A stretch of 64,000 nucleotides of DNA, taken from the NCBI GenBank assembly GCA_016748015.1, contig JAAOMT010000303.1:376257-440256 (forward strand). The letters are read 5' to 3'. The translations under genes and the position numbers were made by a program. Below are positions 9,020 through 21,116 of this stretch, one piece after another. The DNA comes from Geosiphon pyriformis (Eukaryota > Glomeromycota > Glomeromycetes > Archaeosporales > Geosiphonaceae). The notes beneath the pieces were generated by a model, which saw only the letters and a list, made by a program, of their open reading frames with translations, ran no database searches and was not told where the DNA came from. Position 1 is the first letter of the stretch, and each line of letters opens with the position of its first letter.

Positions 9020-10840
9020 ATGGCAACCACACCAGATGCAACAACTCTAGAGTATTACCAATCAATTTACACCCACTATAAGCAAAGATTCAACATTCCA
9101 GACGGAATTGAAGTTGTCAAGAAATCAGTATACCAATACATTGAAAACCACATCAACAATTATCTTTTTGGAAATTACAATATCTTAGAAGTTAGAAACA
9201 ACCTTAACAATAATTTAGTACACTATTTACAGTTGGGAACTGAAGACCTTAACAGTGAAACACTTGCCACTTACTTTCACGAACTTAATTTTAACATTAT
9301 CAAATACTGTGAAGAAACATATCTAGTGCAGTCTCAATACTTTATTGATTTTGAATCAGAAACAAAAACAAGCAACAAAGACAAAAACAAATTGAAGCAA
9401 TACTCAAAAACCACTCCAAATACTCCAACACTACCAAAAACAACTGCTAACTATTTACAAACACCTGAACAAAGAACCAGTTCAAAACTTCCACTTACTA
9501 TCACATCTTTTCCAGCTTCACTTGCACAAGCACAAACGCCTAATTCACCCTTAAATCAATTTACAAGACCAGAAGATTTTACATCACTTAGAAGTCCCAT
9601 CAGACAACAATGACTCCTTCAAACTAGTTCCAATCTCCTTGACTTTCTAGCTGAAAATCAAAGTGAATACTTTGAGACAGCAGCAAACAAAAAAAACGAA
9701 CCTGAAATATCTAAAAAAAATTCAATAGACAGTGAAAATAAAGAAGACGAAATGACAACATACATTGCAAAAATCTCTGAATTTAATGGAGAAGACATTG
9801 AGACCAGTCCCCAAGAATGGCTCGACCAAGTTACTAAAGCTGGAGATGCAAATGGATGAAATGCTGCCAGAATATTAAGAACAATTCCCTACTTTCTCAA
9901 AAGAACAGCAGGAGAATAGTTTGAAAATTTGGCCGCCTCATTCAATGATTGGAATGCTTTCAAAGCAGCCTTCCTTGAACAGTTCACCAACAATAATACC
10001 TCCATCACCCTTCGCAATTGTTTTCGAAATATCAAACAAGAACCTTCCAAATCTGTTATAACTTATATTAGAAAATTCAACAAACTTCTTAGATGAATTC
10101 GCCAACTCAAAACAAATGATTATTATTCCGATGCTCAAATCTTGGATCAATTTATCGCTGGTCTAAAAGATAAACTAATTAAAAAGGTTTGCCCACATGT
10201 GCCAGAAGATTTAAACTCTGCCATACAGCATGCGAAAAGATACGAAATGGCCATGAAAGAAGCCAATCGCACAAAACTTGTAAATTTGGCAATTGGAGAA
10301 ACCAGCTCAGCAGCTGAGAAAAAAATTGACCAACTCACAAAGAAGGTTGAAAACTATTTCACCAATCAACAACAACAGCAACTCCAAAAATATCAATCAC
10401 TCCAAAGACAAAATCAAAATAACTTTGCACCACTTTCCAATAACCAGTCTCAGAATTGCCATTACTGTAGAATCTTTGGCCACTGGAAAAAAGATTGCAG
10501 AAAGCTACAACGAGACCAACAAAATAGGAGTAATCAATGTTACTCTCCATCACAGCAATCTTATTATCAACCACCACCACCAGCTTACTATCTACCAAGA
10601 CCCCAATACCAAAATAACTATTATCAGTCCGCCTCACAGCCAATCCAACAGCAATACCGACAACCACCCACACAACATTATCAAGTACCTGCTCAAAGAC
10701 TGAGTACACAAAGTCAATTCACACCACAAAACTGATACCAAGTAAACAACAATAGAATCATTTCGAACAACCAATTGGTTCCCCAAAATTCCATTCAACC
10801 AAGACCCAACCACTATCACACTTAACTCAGTTATTTAACA
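9020..10840 (+). pseudogene. gag: el.1 gag, capsid and nucleocapsid
   Basis: Structural protein of the retrotransposon particle. The start is ATG 9020 (MATTPDATTLEYY), the only ATG that fits; el.2 and el.3 have GTG and GTA there. The N-terminal 200 residues are open (9020-9613). A retrotrans_gag-like capsid region follows (about 9780-10300; QEWLDQ, AASFNDW, QFIAGLKDK). Then comes a Gln-rich stretch and a CCHC knuckle CHYCRIFGHWKKDC near 10457. In-frame stops replace Trp (after AGDANG, and in GEWFENL), Arg and Gln codons. The frame runs straight on into the protease region with no frameshift signal. Confidence 0.8.
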
Positions 10841-12850
10841 ATGTCAAAAGAACAGGATTTTCACCATACTGTACCCTCGGAAGATAGAGCTGCAGCACAA
10901 CAACAAAACCCTTCTCATAACCACACCACTATTCCACCAGCCCAAATTGCTGAAAATGCCAATCTCTCTGATATCTTTCTTTTCAAGTTTGAAGCCAAAG
11001 AATCACCATTTTTACTCAGCAATGCAGCTGCCAATAAACAAAAAACAATCACTGCTATGTACATTGAAGAAGAAGTCGAAAGAAAGACAATTCGCTTGAT
11101 CCTAGACAGTGGATCTACTGGAAGCATTATCATCTACCAGTTAATGCAACAGTTAAAAAAAAATGTCGACCGACCAGCTCAAACAGTAATCGTTACTGCC
11201 GATGGCATGAAAAAGACCCCAGTAGAAAAAATTGACAATTTTCCATTCACTCTTGATGGAATCACCATTCCAATCAAAGTTCTTGTAATGTATGCACCCC
11301 AGTACCAAGCTCTTGTCAGAAATGATTGGCTTTAAAAAGCCAATGCTAATCTGAATTGGGAAACACAAGAGTTAACAATCTCCTACTAAGGACAACACGC
11401 CCGAGTACCTGTTACTTGTGGTACATTCAACAAACGCTCTAAAAAAACCCCAGCTTTTGAATTCAAACCAGAAGAGGAAAAACCTCTCATTGAAACATTT
11501 ATGGCTCTTAGATCAACGTCCAACTGGGCTGATGAAACAGAACAAGAACATTTTACTCCACACTTTAAACCTGAAACCTCTGGATGGAATATCCCTTACT
11601 CAAAACCTGAACCAAAGAAACAATGCTCTTATATTCCCCTTAAATATAAGGACTGCTACAAGAAACTATCATCAATGAGAGCCTGCATTTCACCTGAAAA
11701 AAAATATGAAAATCATACTTGTTATTACTGCAAGGCTTGCCACAGAGAACGATGGGGCCATCTAATAAAAAGAAGCAGAAAATGGGATAACACCCCTTAT
11801 TTGACTTGTGGAGATATGCTACCAGAAGAATGCAATTAGATTGATATAACCATAAGAGGAGGAGTCTGTGATCAGACCTGCCAATATGCTTTATCAATTT
11901 CAGAAAAAGTAAAAAGAGGAACACTTTTTAATACAGCATACAACAGTACTTTCAACAAACTTTATCACTACTCCTATGATGCCAAGATGATTTTCGACCT
12001 AGCAATGACATTAATTAATGGAGCTACCAAAGAAGATGTTTGTCAAATGAAGGAAGCAGAATACATTGAATACACCATGAAATTAGTTGGATTCAATTAT
12101 GAAGACAAAGTAGAAGTCTATCACCAAATTGCAAGTCACACTTACCCAACCCAAGAAGCTCAAATTCAATGATTAGAGCAAATGAACATTAGGCTATGTG
12201 AAAAATACATTATGCCTTGTAATGAACAATGGTGTTCTGAATGCTATGCTCTTAGTATTCTTTTGCCCAGTGAAAATGATGAGAACAAAATTGAATTTGG
12301 AGAACCTGAAGCAATGGAAAAAATTGAAACAACACCTATCTATCTTATTGAAAATCAGTCTGCCTTACAACTTAAATACTTCAACAACAACGGACAAGGA
12401 ATGAAACCTGAAAAAGCACATGAAATTGATGCTGGATATGACCTAAGATATCCAGGCAAGGATACTTTTGTTCTCAAACCCAAATCTCTTACAAAAATCA
12501 ATCTCAAAATTGCACTCAAAATCCTGCCAGGAGCAATAGTTCAAATCACCTCCCGGTCCTCTCTGGCAAGCAAAAGAATCAATGTCAGAGGAGGAATAAT
12601 TGATGCTGGATATACTGGAGACATTACAGTGATGCTTTAAAATGAAACTAACAAACCATTCAAGATTGAACATGCTGAAAAAATTGTCCAAGCTATTTAC
12701 CTACCTCTAATCAACATTTCGAGTTTGCAACTAGTTAATCAAAGAGAATAATTAGGAAAAAGTGATAGAGGAACCCAAGGTTTTAGTTCAACTGAATGAT
12801 TCACAGTTTCAGTTAATATAGCTCTTAACACAAAGAACGAATCCCACCAG
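10841..12850 (+). pseudogene. el.1 protease, Cys-rich region and dUTPase
   Basis: Middle part of the polyprotein, same frame as gag. The aspartic protease is at about 11040-11335, with active-site LILDSGSTGS (Asp codon 11105) and a LVRNDWL end. A Cys-rich region (about 11640-12250) has several CxxC pairs, including CYYCKACHRERW. A trimeric dUTPase follows (about 12400-12830): motif 1 EIDAGYDLRY, motif 2 SRSSLASK, motif 3 GGIIDAGYTGD, motif 4 HAEKI.QAIYLPL, and motif 5 damaged (RGTQGFSSTE). dUTPases hydrolyse dUTP and limit uracil entry into cDNA. In-frame stops at former Gln and Trp codons inactivate it. The order PR-Cys-DUT is the same in el.2 and el.3. Confidence 0.85.
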
Positions 12851-14637
12851 ATTCTTAGACTTCCACAACCAATTACCATCTCACCCTTTGGAGAACATCC
12901 AGAAATCTACATCTGCTCAAAGCCAACAACCACACAACAAATTTTTGAGTCCAATGAACAAGTTTGCTTAGAACATAATATTTTGATCCCAAACATTTAT
13001 ATTCCAAAAAGAACAAAGAAAGTCTGAGTTACTTTTTACAACCCCAATAATTATCCCATAATTTTATTAAATAATTTAGAAATTGGAGTTATTCACAGTA
13101 ATATATTTCAACAAGAATTACCGCAAACAGTTCCTGATTTCTCTGAAATTATTGGACATTCACTACCAAAAATCAACCCAAACCCCAGTTCTGAAAACTA
13201 CCATGTTGTTATGGAAAAACTATCTTGAATCAACATAGGACAACTTGAACCACAACAACAAACCCAGCTCAAAGAGCTAATTGTAGAATTTGCCGATATC
13301 TTTGCTGAAAACAACAATAACTTAGGAAGAACTGATTTGGTCCAACACCAAATTTATACAGAAAATGCCAAACCAAAAAGACAACAAGCATATCAAGTTG
13401 CTCTAGAAAGCCACCAATTCATCTGAGAAGAAGTACAACAAATGCTTAACAATGGGCTCATTCAACCCTCCATGAGTCCTTGGGCTTCACCTGTAGTGCT
13501 AGTTAAAAAAAAATGGAAAGATCTGATTTTGTGTTGACTATTGACAACTCAACAGTGTTACAATTAGAGATGCTTATCCCCTTCCCCAGATTGATGACAT
13601 GTTAGATGCTTTTGGAAAATCCAAATACTTTTCAACACTAGATTTAGAAAGTGGTTACTGGCAAGTTGCTATAGATCCCAAAAACCACCCCAAGACAGCA
13701 TTTACCACCCAAGGCGGAAATTACAAGTTCAATGTAATGCTTTTTGGATTATACAATGTACCAGCAACGTTTTAGAGATTAATGGATGTTGTGTACTAAG
13801 GACTTCTTTGGAAGTCAGTAGTTGTTTATCTTGATGATACTGATGTTTATTCTCCATCATTTGAATTACACTTAAAACACCTGTGAAAAGTTTTTCAATG
13901 ATTACGAAAAGCAGAACTAAAACTCAACATCGAAAAATGCTACTTTGGAAAAACAAGCTTGGCCTTTCTTGGGCATATCATTAGTAAAGATGGAATCAAA
14001 CCAGACCCTGGAAAAATCAGCATTGTCAAAAAATTTTAAAACTCCTTGAAACACTACAGAACTAAGAGGATTTATAGGATTAGCATCCTACTATCAGAAG
14101 TTTATCAAAGGATTCTCGGAAATTGCAAAACCCCTCAACCAGCTCACCACCAAAAACATTGAATACAAATAGACTACCGAATACCAAAAAGCTTTTGAAA
14201 TTCTCAAGAAAAAACTGACAACAGCTCCAATCCTCGCCTACCCAGATTTCAGCAACCAATTTTGACTAGCTATAGATGCTTCGTATACTGCCTTTGGTGC
14301 CATTTTATCACAACTAGATGACAACGGAAATGAGCAAGTAATTGCTTATGCTAACAGAACATTAAAACCAGCTGAGAAAAATTATCCTGCCACAGAACTA
14401 GAAACAGCAGCCATAATTTGGGCCCTACACCACTTCAACTTTTATTTCAGGCCTAAAGAATTCGATATTATTACTGATAATATTGGACTCAAATGGCTTC
14501 AGAACAAAAATACTCAGCTGAATGCAAAACAAATCTGATGGACAGGATTTCTAGCAAACTATCAATACATAGTACATCACAAACCAGGAAAACTTCACAC
14601 CAATGTTGACTGTCTTTCCAGAATGAGACAAGATTAG
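12851..14637 (+). pseudogene. pol: el.1 reverse transcriptase and RNase H
   Basis: A linker (about 12851-13380) leads to the RT (about 13437-14030) and RNase H (about 14230-14637). RT blocks visible: MLNNGLIQPS, PVVLVKKK, FSTLDLESGYWQ and active site VVYLDDTDVYS, so the catalytic DD is present. RNase H shows AIDASYTAFGA, ATELETAAVIWAL and IITDNIGLKWL. A run of 9 A at about 13505 where el.2 has 11 causes a frameshift just inside the RT, and an extra base near 14035 causes another. Stops also occur. It is inactive but clearly of Ty3 type. Confidence 0.85.
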
Positions 14638-16070
14638 AAAACACAAAAACCAACACTCAAACCAACCAAAAGAGCCAACAAACAATGAATTTAGAAAACT
14701 ACAACAATCTCAAACAATATTTGGAAACATTAACAATCCCAACAAATTGGTCTCCAGATGAAAAACATCAACTACAACAACAAGCCAAACAATATTTTCT
14801 ACACAACAACATTATTTATCATTGAAATTTCAAAAACCCAAACAAACCACTCAGATTAATACAAGAACAGAAAAAAGAGACCATATTATACAACATGCAC
14901 TCAAATCCTTCATCAACACACTTTGGAAAAGACGGCACCACCCAAAAAACACTAGAATACTACTTTTGGCCTTGAATGAGAAAAAACATTCACAAATATG
15001 TCAAATCTTGTGATAGTTGTCAAAAAAAAGGAGGAACACGCCCTACTGAACCATTAAATCCAATCAAAGTTGGACCACCCTTTGACCGAGTTGGTATTGA
15101 TTTAGTTGAACCACTATCTATCACCACTTAAAGAAACCGTTATATTGCAGTAGCTGTAGACTATCATACTAAATGGCCCGAAGCCAGAGCCATTCAATGA
15201 ACAGATGCAAAATCAGTAGCAAATTTCATCTACGAAGACATCATTTGTAGACACTGATGTCCAATTGAACTTTTATCCAATCAGAGGACACACTTTGTGA
15301 ACAACTTAATACAAGAAATTTGTAAATGATTCAATATCAAAAAACTTCTGTCTTCGCTCTACCATCCACAAACAAATAGACTTGTGGAACATTTTAACAG
15401 AACATTGTGTGAGTCATTAGCCAAAGTCTCAACTGATTTTGAGCAAGAGTGGGATATTTTTATTTCATCAGTGTTGCTAGCATACAGAACACTAAAACAG
15501 GATACCACAAAACACACACTATTTGATTTAACTTATGGAAAGACAGCAATATTACCAATTAGTTTCACAGTGGAAATATACCCAGCACAACCAATTAATG
15601 AAAACAATTTCCAAGAAATGCTCCAGCAAAGAGCCTACACTCTGCTTAGCACATTGGAAGAAAAACGACGAATAGCAGCCACCCATATTGAACACTCCCA
15701 AGCTTGACAAAAAGAACAGCATAATGACAAATTGCCTCCAGTCATCAATGAATTTAAAATCGGAAACAAAGTTCTCTTACACAGAACTAAAGCTGAAAAA
15801 CAATGGAGTGAAAAATTTGAAAATAAATGGGATGGACTATTCTTTATTCATGAAGTCTTAGGCAACGAATCATACAAGCTAAGACTTGATGACAAAATCC
15901 TAGCAAAAGTTGCACATGGAAATCATTTGAAACACTATCATTCCAGAAACAATTCTGAACCATTAATTCCACAAATTGGTACACATTCCCTTTTAGTTAA
16001 TCCCAAAGATATTCTCCGAAACTTAGAACCAATAGTTGTTATTGAACAATCTTCTAATCTGAACACTTAA
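14638..16070 (+). pseudogene. el.1 integrase
   Basis: DNA-strand-transfer enzyme for insertion of the cDNA. An N-terminal HHCC zinc region lies at about 14890-15030 (MHSNPSSTHFGKDGT, then C.SCQ). The catalytic core is at about 15080-15420: first Asp in GIDLV, second Asp changed to Asn in LLSNQ, Glu kept in LVEHFNRTL. An open C-terminal part runs 15384-16070 with a GPY/F-like region (KWDGLFFIHEV) and ends SSNLNT. There is no chromodomain. Several TGA codons replace Trp, Arg or Gln. The next ORF starts 149 bp further on in another frame. Confidence 0.8.
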
Positions 16071-16219
16071 TTTAATTTTACTAGTTATTCCCTTATAATT
16101 TAGAAACAATCAAAACAAAAAATAACATAAATACCCATACACCAAAAATAATTTTCTTTTATTTCAAATCTCTTATAATAACTATTCCTCAAAACATTCA
16201 ACAATTATCCCAAAAACTA

Positions 16220-16897
16220 ATGTTAGCTTTAAAAACAATACCCGAATTATCCATTACTGTTACTGGAAACCATATTAATTATACTCAAACAGAAGTAGTT
16301 ACAAATTTAGCCCCAAATTCACAAAAATATCACCCATATAAGAAGAACACAAGAAGTTATTCTGGAATTCACCTGCCAGAACTTTTAAAGCTTGCTTTAA
16401 AAGAAAACCTAATGCTCACTCCGATTAGTATTCCACCAAATGCTACAATTCAACAAAGACTTCAACTGTGTCTCAATGAGGAAAACACTGAATATTCTCC
16501 AATTTATAGATATTTCCACATTGGAAAAACACTCTACAAATGGAAACTGGAACTTACAACAGCAAATCTCACAAAAAAAGCTATTCAGAAACAATTCCAC
16601 AATAAATTCAAGACAACAGCTGGACCAACAAACAGTCACTACAAGCTCAGAGCTGCTCTTAGACTTTATGACCTATTCCACACCTGTGAAAATGTCCTAC
16701 AAAACCCAATTTTACGATCTTTGAAGATTTAATACATTGGAAAGCTCACAGAACTGAAATTTCAACAATTTTCAGGCCAAATTTCTTTAATAATTTTGGA
16801 TTACTATCTGGAAATTACAGACAGTACTTGAACTTCGACGGAGCTCAGTCTTGAGAAGGAGGTTATGTTACCAGACAAAATTAAAGATATTATTTAG
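16220..16897 (+). pseudogene. el.1 3' ORF of unknown function (env position)
   Basis: About 225 codons, starting ATG 16220 (MLALKTIPELSITV) and ending with TAG inside the 3' LTR. Two in-frame stops: TAA at 16730, and a TGA at a former Trp near 16830. The predicted protein is basic and has no signal peptide or membrane segment, so it does not look like an envelope protein. Conserved features across el.1, el.2 and el.3 are a YHPY block, IPPNAT, YFHIGKTLY, a QK..(Y/H)NKFKT.AGP block and ENVLQNPIL. It is out of frame with integrase. I do not recognise the family beyond similar hypothetical proteins in related fungal elements. Confidence 0.7.
16853..16862 (+). other. Polypurine tract of el.1
   Basis: GAGAAGGAGG ends 3 bp before the 3' LTR, the expected place for priming of plus-strand cDNA synthesis. 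It lies inside the 3' ORF. Confidence 0.55.
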
Positions 16898-17848
16898 CAT
16901 GAAATTATCTTATAAATCCTATCATTAATTAGCATATATTATCATTTCAAATTATTACCTATTACATTAGCAAAATGTCTGAAATTATTATTTAATTAAT
17001 AACCCAATTTGTACACAACACAAATGTAACCTAATTGCGATGATCAAATTATGCAATATCCCGAACTATGTAACATTCAAAAGTTTGCTGAAATTTGTAG
17101 AAATTTGCCGAAATAATTGATAGTTCACTGAAATATCTAATAGTTTGCAGAAATAACTTGTAGTTTGCCGAAATGTATCTTTAGTTCAGCAAAATTATAG
17201 AAAATAGCAAAGTTCAAGTTCATAGAATAGTGTTATAACAAGTTGTATAAAAGAAGAGCATCTCTCTTTGAGAAAATGTATCTTACTTTAGATTTATCTC
17301 TTAAAAACTGTTTCTATACACACAAAAAGAAATAAATATCAAATAATTTGAAAAACCAAATTCTTTAATTATTGTACTTGGAAAATTCCCAAAACCCAAC
17401 TAATATTTTGAAATTGATTAGCTACCAATTTCAGTAAACTGTTAGTGACTCCAGGCCTGGATAGAAAACATTTCCCTTAACAGAAATTCTATTTTTTTTA
17501 CATTTTTTTTTATTTCTCTTTTATTTTTTTATTACAATCATTAGGGTAGTCTACAGACAAGATTCCTGTAGTAGAGTTGACTTTCACAGCAAAGTAACTA
17601 CACATTTTTAGTGAGCTTCCAGATGAGCAATTTCTAGGAAAGAGTTGACATTTACTACAACATAACTATACAAAGTAACTGACACAAAATTGGCCATTTC
17701 ACTTATAAGCCCAGCAGTTCAAATTATAAGAGATAATTTGAAGATAAATTCAGTTACTGGAGGTCCAACTACTTCCTGGAAACGTGAATTCACAACAAAT
17801 TAACATTAACAACATTTAAGAAAAGAGACCCAAAAACCTCCAGTAAGA
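16866..17848 (+). repeat. 3' LTR of el.1
   Basis: 983-bp partner of 7992-8973. The end is mutated from CTGGTAACA to CCAGTAAGA. The target duplication GTGT follows at 17849-17852. Confidence 0.9.
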
Positions 17849-17852
17849 GTGT

Positions 17853-19339
17853 CTAAGGTCAAAGAAATTCCTGGCTGGGTTATTTCAGTCCGACTTTTAT
17901 TTAAAGGCAAGCTCTCAGTCACAATTCTGGGTTTATATGCTGGTGCCTCTTCTGGGACCAGATTTGCTTAAGCTTTGGAGGTAAACTCTATGATTGCAGA
18001 AGCTGTTAACTTTAGCATTTTTATGGTCTTGGGTGGGGATTTTAATGAGAATGGATTTAAGAGGAGTGTAATGTTCAAGTTCTGTTTGGATTTAGGTTTG
18101 GTCAATTCGTTTACCAATCATCATTTGGCAAAAAGCCCCACATGGTACAACTCACAGGGAATTAAAAAGACAATTGATTTTATTTTCATTGGCAGTAATT
18201 TTTCTTCTACTGTCGCTGGACATTGGATATGCTCTGTATCTGAATTTTTTGATATGGATCATGAGGCTGTTTTGGTTTCAATTGGCTTGAGTGGACTCCT
18301 AGATGTTCAGTTGAATAGCTTGTGCAAACAGGCTAACAAAGATTATTGGAAGTTCAAAATCAAAGCCGCTGATGGCCCCAAGTGAACTGGATTTAGAGAA
18401 TGTCTTTCTGCTAAACTTTTGGCAATTACTGATGAATTTCTTGGTGCTGAAACTTATAGTGATGTGGATACTATGTGGGCAGTTTTGGAGAAAGTGATGG
18501 TAGAGTCAGCCAATAAGACATTTTTGAAACATTGGTTTAGTGAGTTTCATTGTTCTAAGAACAAACTTTTCTCTAGATTCTTTGGTTTGGAATTGTTAAT
18601 TGCCAAAATTGTTAAGAAGTTTGGTTTAGGCGACTTGCATAGCATTCATTGTTTCGTGAAGACGTGGTCGACATTAGATAGTGTCAAGGCTCATGCTTTT
18701 GCTGACTTGGTTAGCTTGGGTGAGAAGTTTGAGGTAGTTCTCGGGCATTTGTTATTGGTTCATAAAGAATGCAGAAAATTGAAGATGCATGAATTAAGAG
18801 TGGCTGAAGAGGTTTCTATTAGATTGGCTATCTCAAAACACATGGAAAATTTTTGCTTTGACAAAGACAACATGATCAGAAGCATTTTGAATTGGCCTTT
18901 TTGCAAAGTAGTTTTAGATTACTTAGTGATAGATGATGAATTAATTTTGGAATCTGGGGAAGTGAAAATCAATGTAGACAAAATCATGGAGGGTTGGACT
19001 AGGAAATAAACAGTGCCTTTGGTGTTGCCTAACCTCTGGGCCTGTCAATATGCTCCATTGAATTATGTGCAGGACTGTGCTTTTTCTGGCATGATGGATG
19101 CTGTCAGTCTGAATGAGCTGCTCTTGGTTGTTAATGGTCTGCCTGATGGTAAGGCTGCTGATTTGTCTGGCATTTTTAATGAACTCTGGAAGCATAGTAG
19201 CATTAAAGCATTGGGATTTCTTTCAAGATTGCTGAATACATGTTTGGTGGTTGGTAGTGTTCTTGTTTCTTAAAAAAGAGCTTGGGTCTCAATGATTCCC
19301 AAACCTTATGATTAGGACGGAATTCTTATGAATACACGG
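17853..19339 (+). pseudogene. L1 ORF2 part 2: endonuclease C-half and start of RT region
   Basis: Continues SKVKEIPGWVIS, LGLYAGASS and then the endonuclease motifs VLGGDFNENG, SPTW, KTIDFIFIGS and a DMDHEAV end motif, which holds the catalytic Asp-His pair. A linker of about 250 residues follows, then LPDGKAADLSG, NELWKH and AWVSMIPKPYD of the RT N-terminal blocks. Stops occur after DGPK (TGA), after EGWTRK (TAA), near 19272 and near 19313 (TAG for Trp). The frame is cut at 19339 by el.2 and resumes at 29202, joining as NTR then PIALIET. Confidence 0.85.
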
Positions 19340-20321
19340 TGTTACCAGAGGTTTTTGGTCTCCTTTCTTGAATGTTGTTGATGCCTATTTGCTGTGAATT
19401 TACGTTTCCAGGAAGTAGTTGGACCTCCAGTAACTGAATTTATCTTCAAATTATTTCCTATAATTTGAACTTGCTGGGCTTATGAGTGAAATGGCCAATT
19501 CTATGCCAGTTGTTTTATGTAGTTACATTGTAGTAAATATCAACTCTTTCTTAGAAATTGCTTGTCTAGAAGCTCACTAAAAATGTGTAGTTACTTTGCT
19601 GTGAAAGTCAACTCTCCTACAGGAATCTTGTCTGTAGGCTACCCTAATAATTGTAATAAGAAAAGAAAAGAAAAATAAAAGAAATGTAAAAAAAATAGGA
19701 TTTTATCAAGAGAAACATTTTTCTATCCAGGCCTGGAGTCACTAACAGTTTACTGAAATTGGTAGCTAATCAATTTCAAAACGTTAGTTGGGTTTTGGGA
19801 ATTTTTCAAGTACAATAATTAAAGAATTTGGTTTTTCAAATTATTTGATATTTATTTCTTTTTGTGTGTATAGAAACAGTTTTTAAGAAATAAATCTAAA
19901 GTAAGATACATTTTTTCGAAGAGAGATGCTCTTCTTTTATACAACTTGTCATAACACTATTCTATGAACTTGAACTTTGCTATTTTCTACAATTTCACTA
20001 AACTAAAGATATATTTCGGTGAACTACAAGTTATTTCTGTAAACTATTAGATATTTCGGTGAACTATCAATTATTTTGGCAAATTTCTACAAATTTTGGC
20101 AAACTTTTTGAATGTTACATAGTTTGGGGTATTGCATGATTGATCATCGCAATTAGGTTACATTTGTGTTGTGTACAAATTGGGTTATTAATTAAATGAT
20201 AATTTCGGACATTTTGCTAATGTAATAAGTGATAATTTGAAACGATAATATATGTTAATTAATGATAGGATTTATAAGATAATTTCATGCTAAATAATAT
20301 CTTTAATTTCATCTGGTAACA
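19340..20321 (-). repeat. 3' LTR of el.2
   Basis: 982 bp, TGTTACCAG at the left end and CTGGTAACA at the right end on the plus strand. It holds the same repeats, TATA-like box and poly(A) signal as el.1, on the minus strand. Confidence 0.9.
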
Positions 20322-20967
20322 TAACCTCCTCCTCAAGACTGAGCTTTGTCGAAGTCCAAGTACTGTCTGTAATTTCCAGATAGTAATCCAAAATTATTGA
20401 AAAAATTTGGTCTGAAAATTGTTGAAATTTCAGTTCTGTGAGCTTTTCAATGTATTGAATCTTCAAAGGTCATAAAATTGGGTTTTGTAGGACATTTTCA
20501 CAGATGTGGAATAGGTCATAAAGTTTAAGAGCAGCTTTGAGCTTGTAGTAACTGTTTGTTGGTCCAGCTGTTGTCTTGAATTTGTTGTGGAATTGTTTCT
20601 GAATAACTTTTTTTGTGAGATTTGCTGTTGTAAGTTCCAGTTTCCATTTGTAGAGTGTTTTTCCAATGTAGAAATATCTATAGATTGGAGGATATTCAGT
20701 GTTTTCCTCATTGAGACACAGTTGAAGTCTTTGTTGAATTGTAGTATTTGGTGGAATACTAATTGGAGTGAGCATTAGGTTTTCTTTTAAAGCAAGCTTT
20801 AAAAGTTCTGGCAGGTGAACTCCAAAATAACTTCTTGTGTTCTTTTTATATGGGTGATATTTTTGTGAATTTGGGGCTAAATTTGTAACTACTTCTGTTT
20901 GAATATAATTAATGTGGTTTCCAGTAACAGTAATAGATAATTTGGGTATTGTTTTTAAAGCTAACAT
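20290..20967 (-). pseudogene. el.2 3' ORF of unknown function (env position)
   Basis: Same length as in el.1 (678 bp). It starts MLALKTIPKLSITV and stops with TAG inside the LTR. A single in-frame TGA lies near 20472 after NPIL, probably from CGA. The remainder is open and very close to el.1, so the frame has stayed recognisable while many gag-pol codons around it became stops. No membrane segment. Function unknown. Confidence 0.7.
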
Positions 20968-21116
20968 TAGTTTTTAGAATAATTGTTGAATGTTTTGAGG
21001 AATAGTTATTATAAGAGATTTGAAATAAAAGAAAATTATTTTTGGTGTATGGGTTTTTTATGTTATTTTTGTTTTGATTGTTTCTAAATTATAAGGGAAT
21101 AACTAGTAAAATTAAA

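Larger units (their letters stand above)
7992..17848 (+). mobile_element. el.1: Ty3-type LTR retrotransposon, family A
   Basis: 9,857-bp element inserted in L1 ORF2. LTRs are 982 and 983 bp, starting TGTTACCAG and ending CTGGTAACA (the 3' LTR end is mutated to CAGTAAGA). The target duplication is GTGT (7988-7991 and 17849-17852). The internal order is gag, protease, Cys-rich region, dUTPase, RT, RNase H, integrase, then a separate 3' ORF. RT before integrase places it in the Ty3/Gypsy order. Many stops and at least two indels in pol make it inactive. Confidence 0.9.

Noticed and set aside
10359-10709. Minus-strand open frame rich in Val and Ile.
   Set aside because: Antisense shadow of the Gln/Pro-rich gag C-terminus; seen in the same place in the other elements.
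12400-12830. Captured host dUTPase gene.
   Set aside because: It lies in frame inside the polyprotein in three copies and has no introns or own start. Ancient capture is possible but it is now part of the element.
9020-16070. Possible alternative genetic code with TGA as Trp, since many TGA codons stand at Trp positions.
   Set aside because: TAA and TAG interrupt the same frames, TGA also replaces Arg and Gln codons, and TGG Trp is used in open frames such as el.3 and L4. Transition decay explains all of it.
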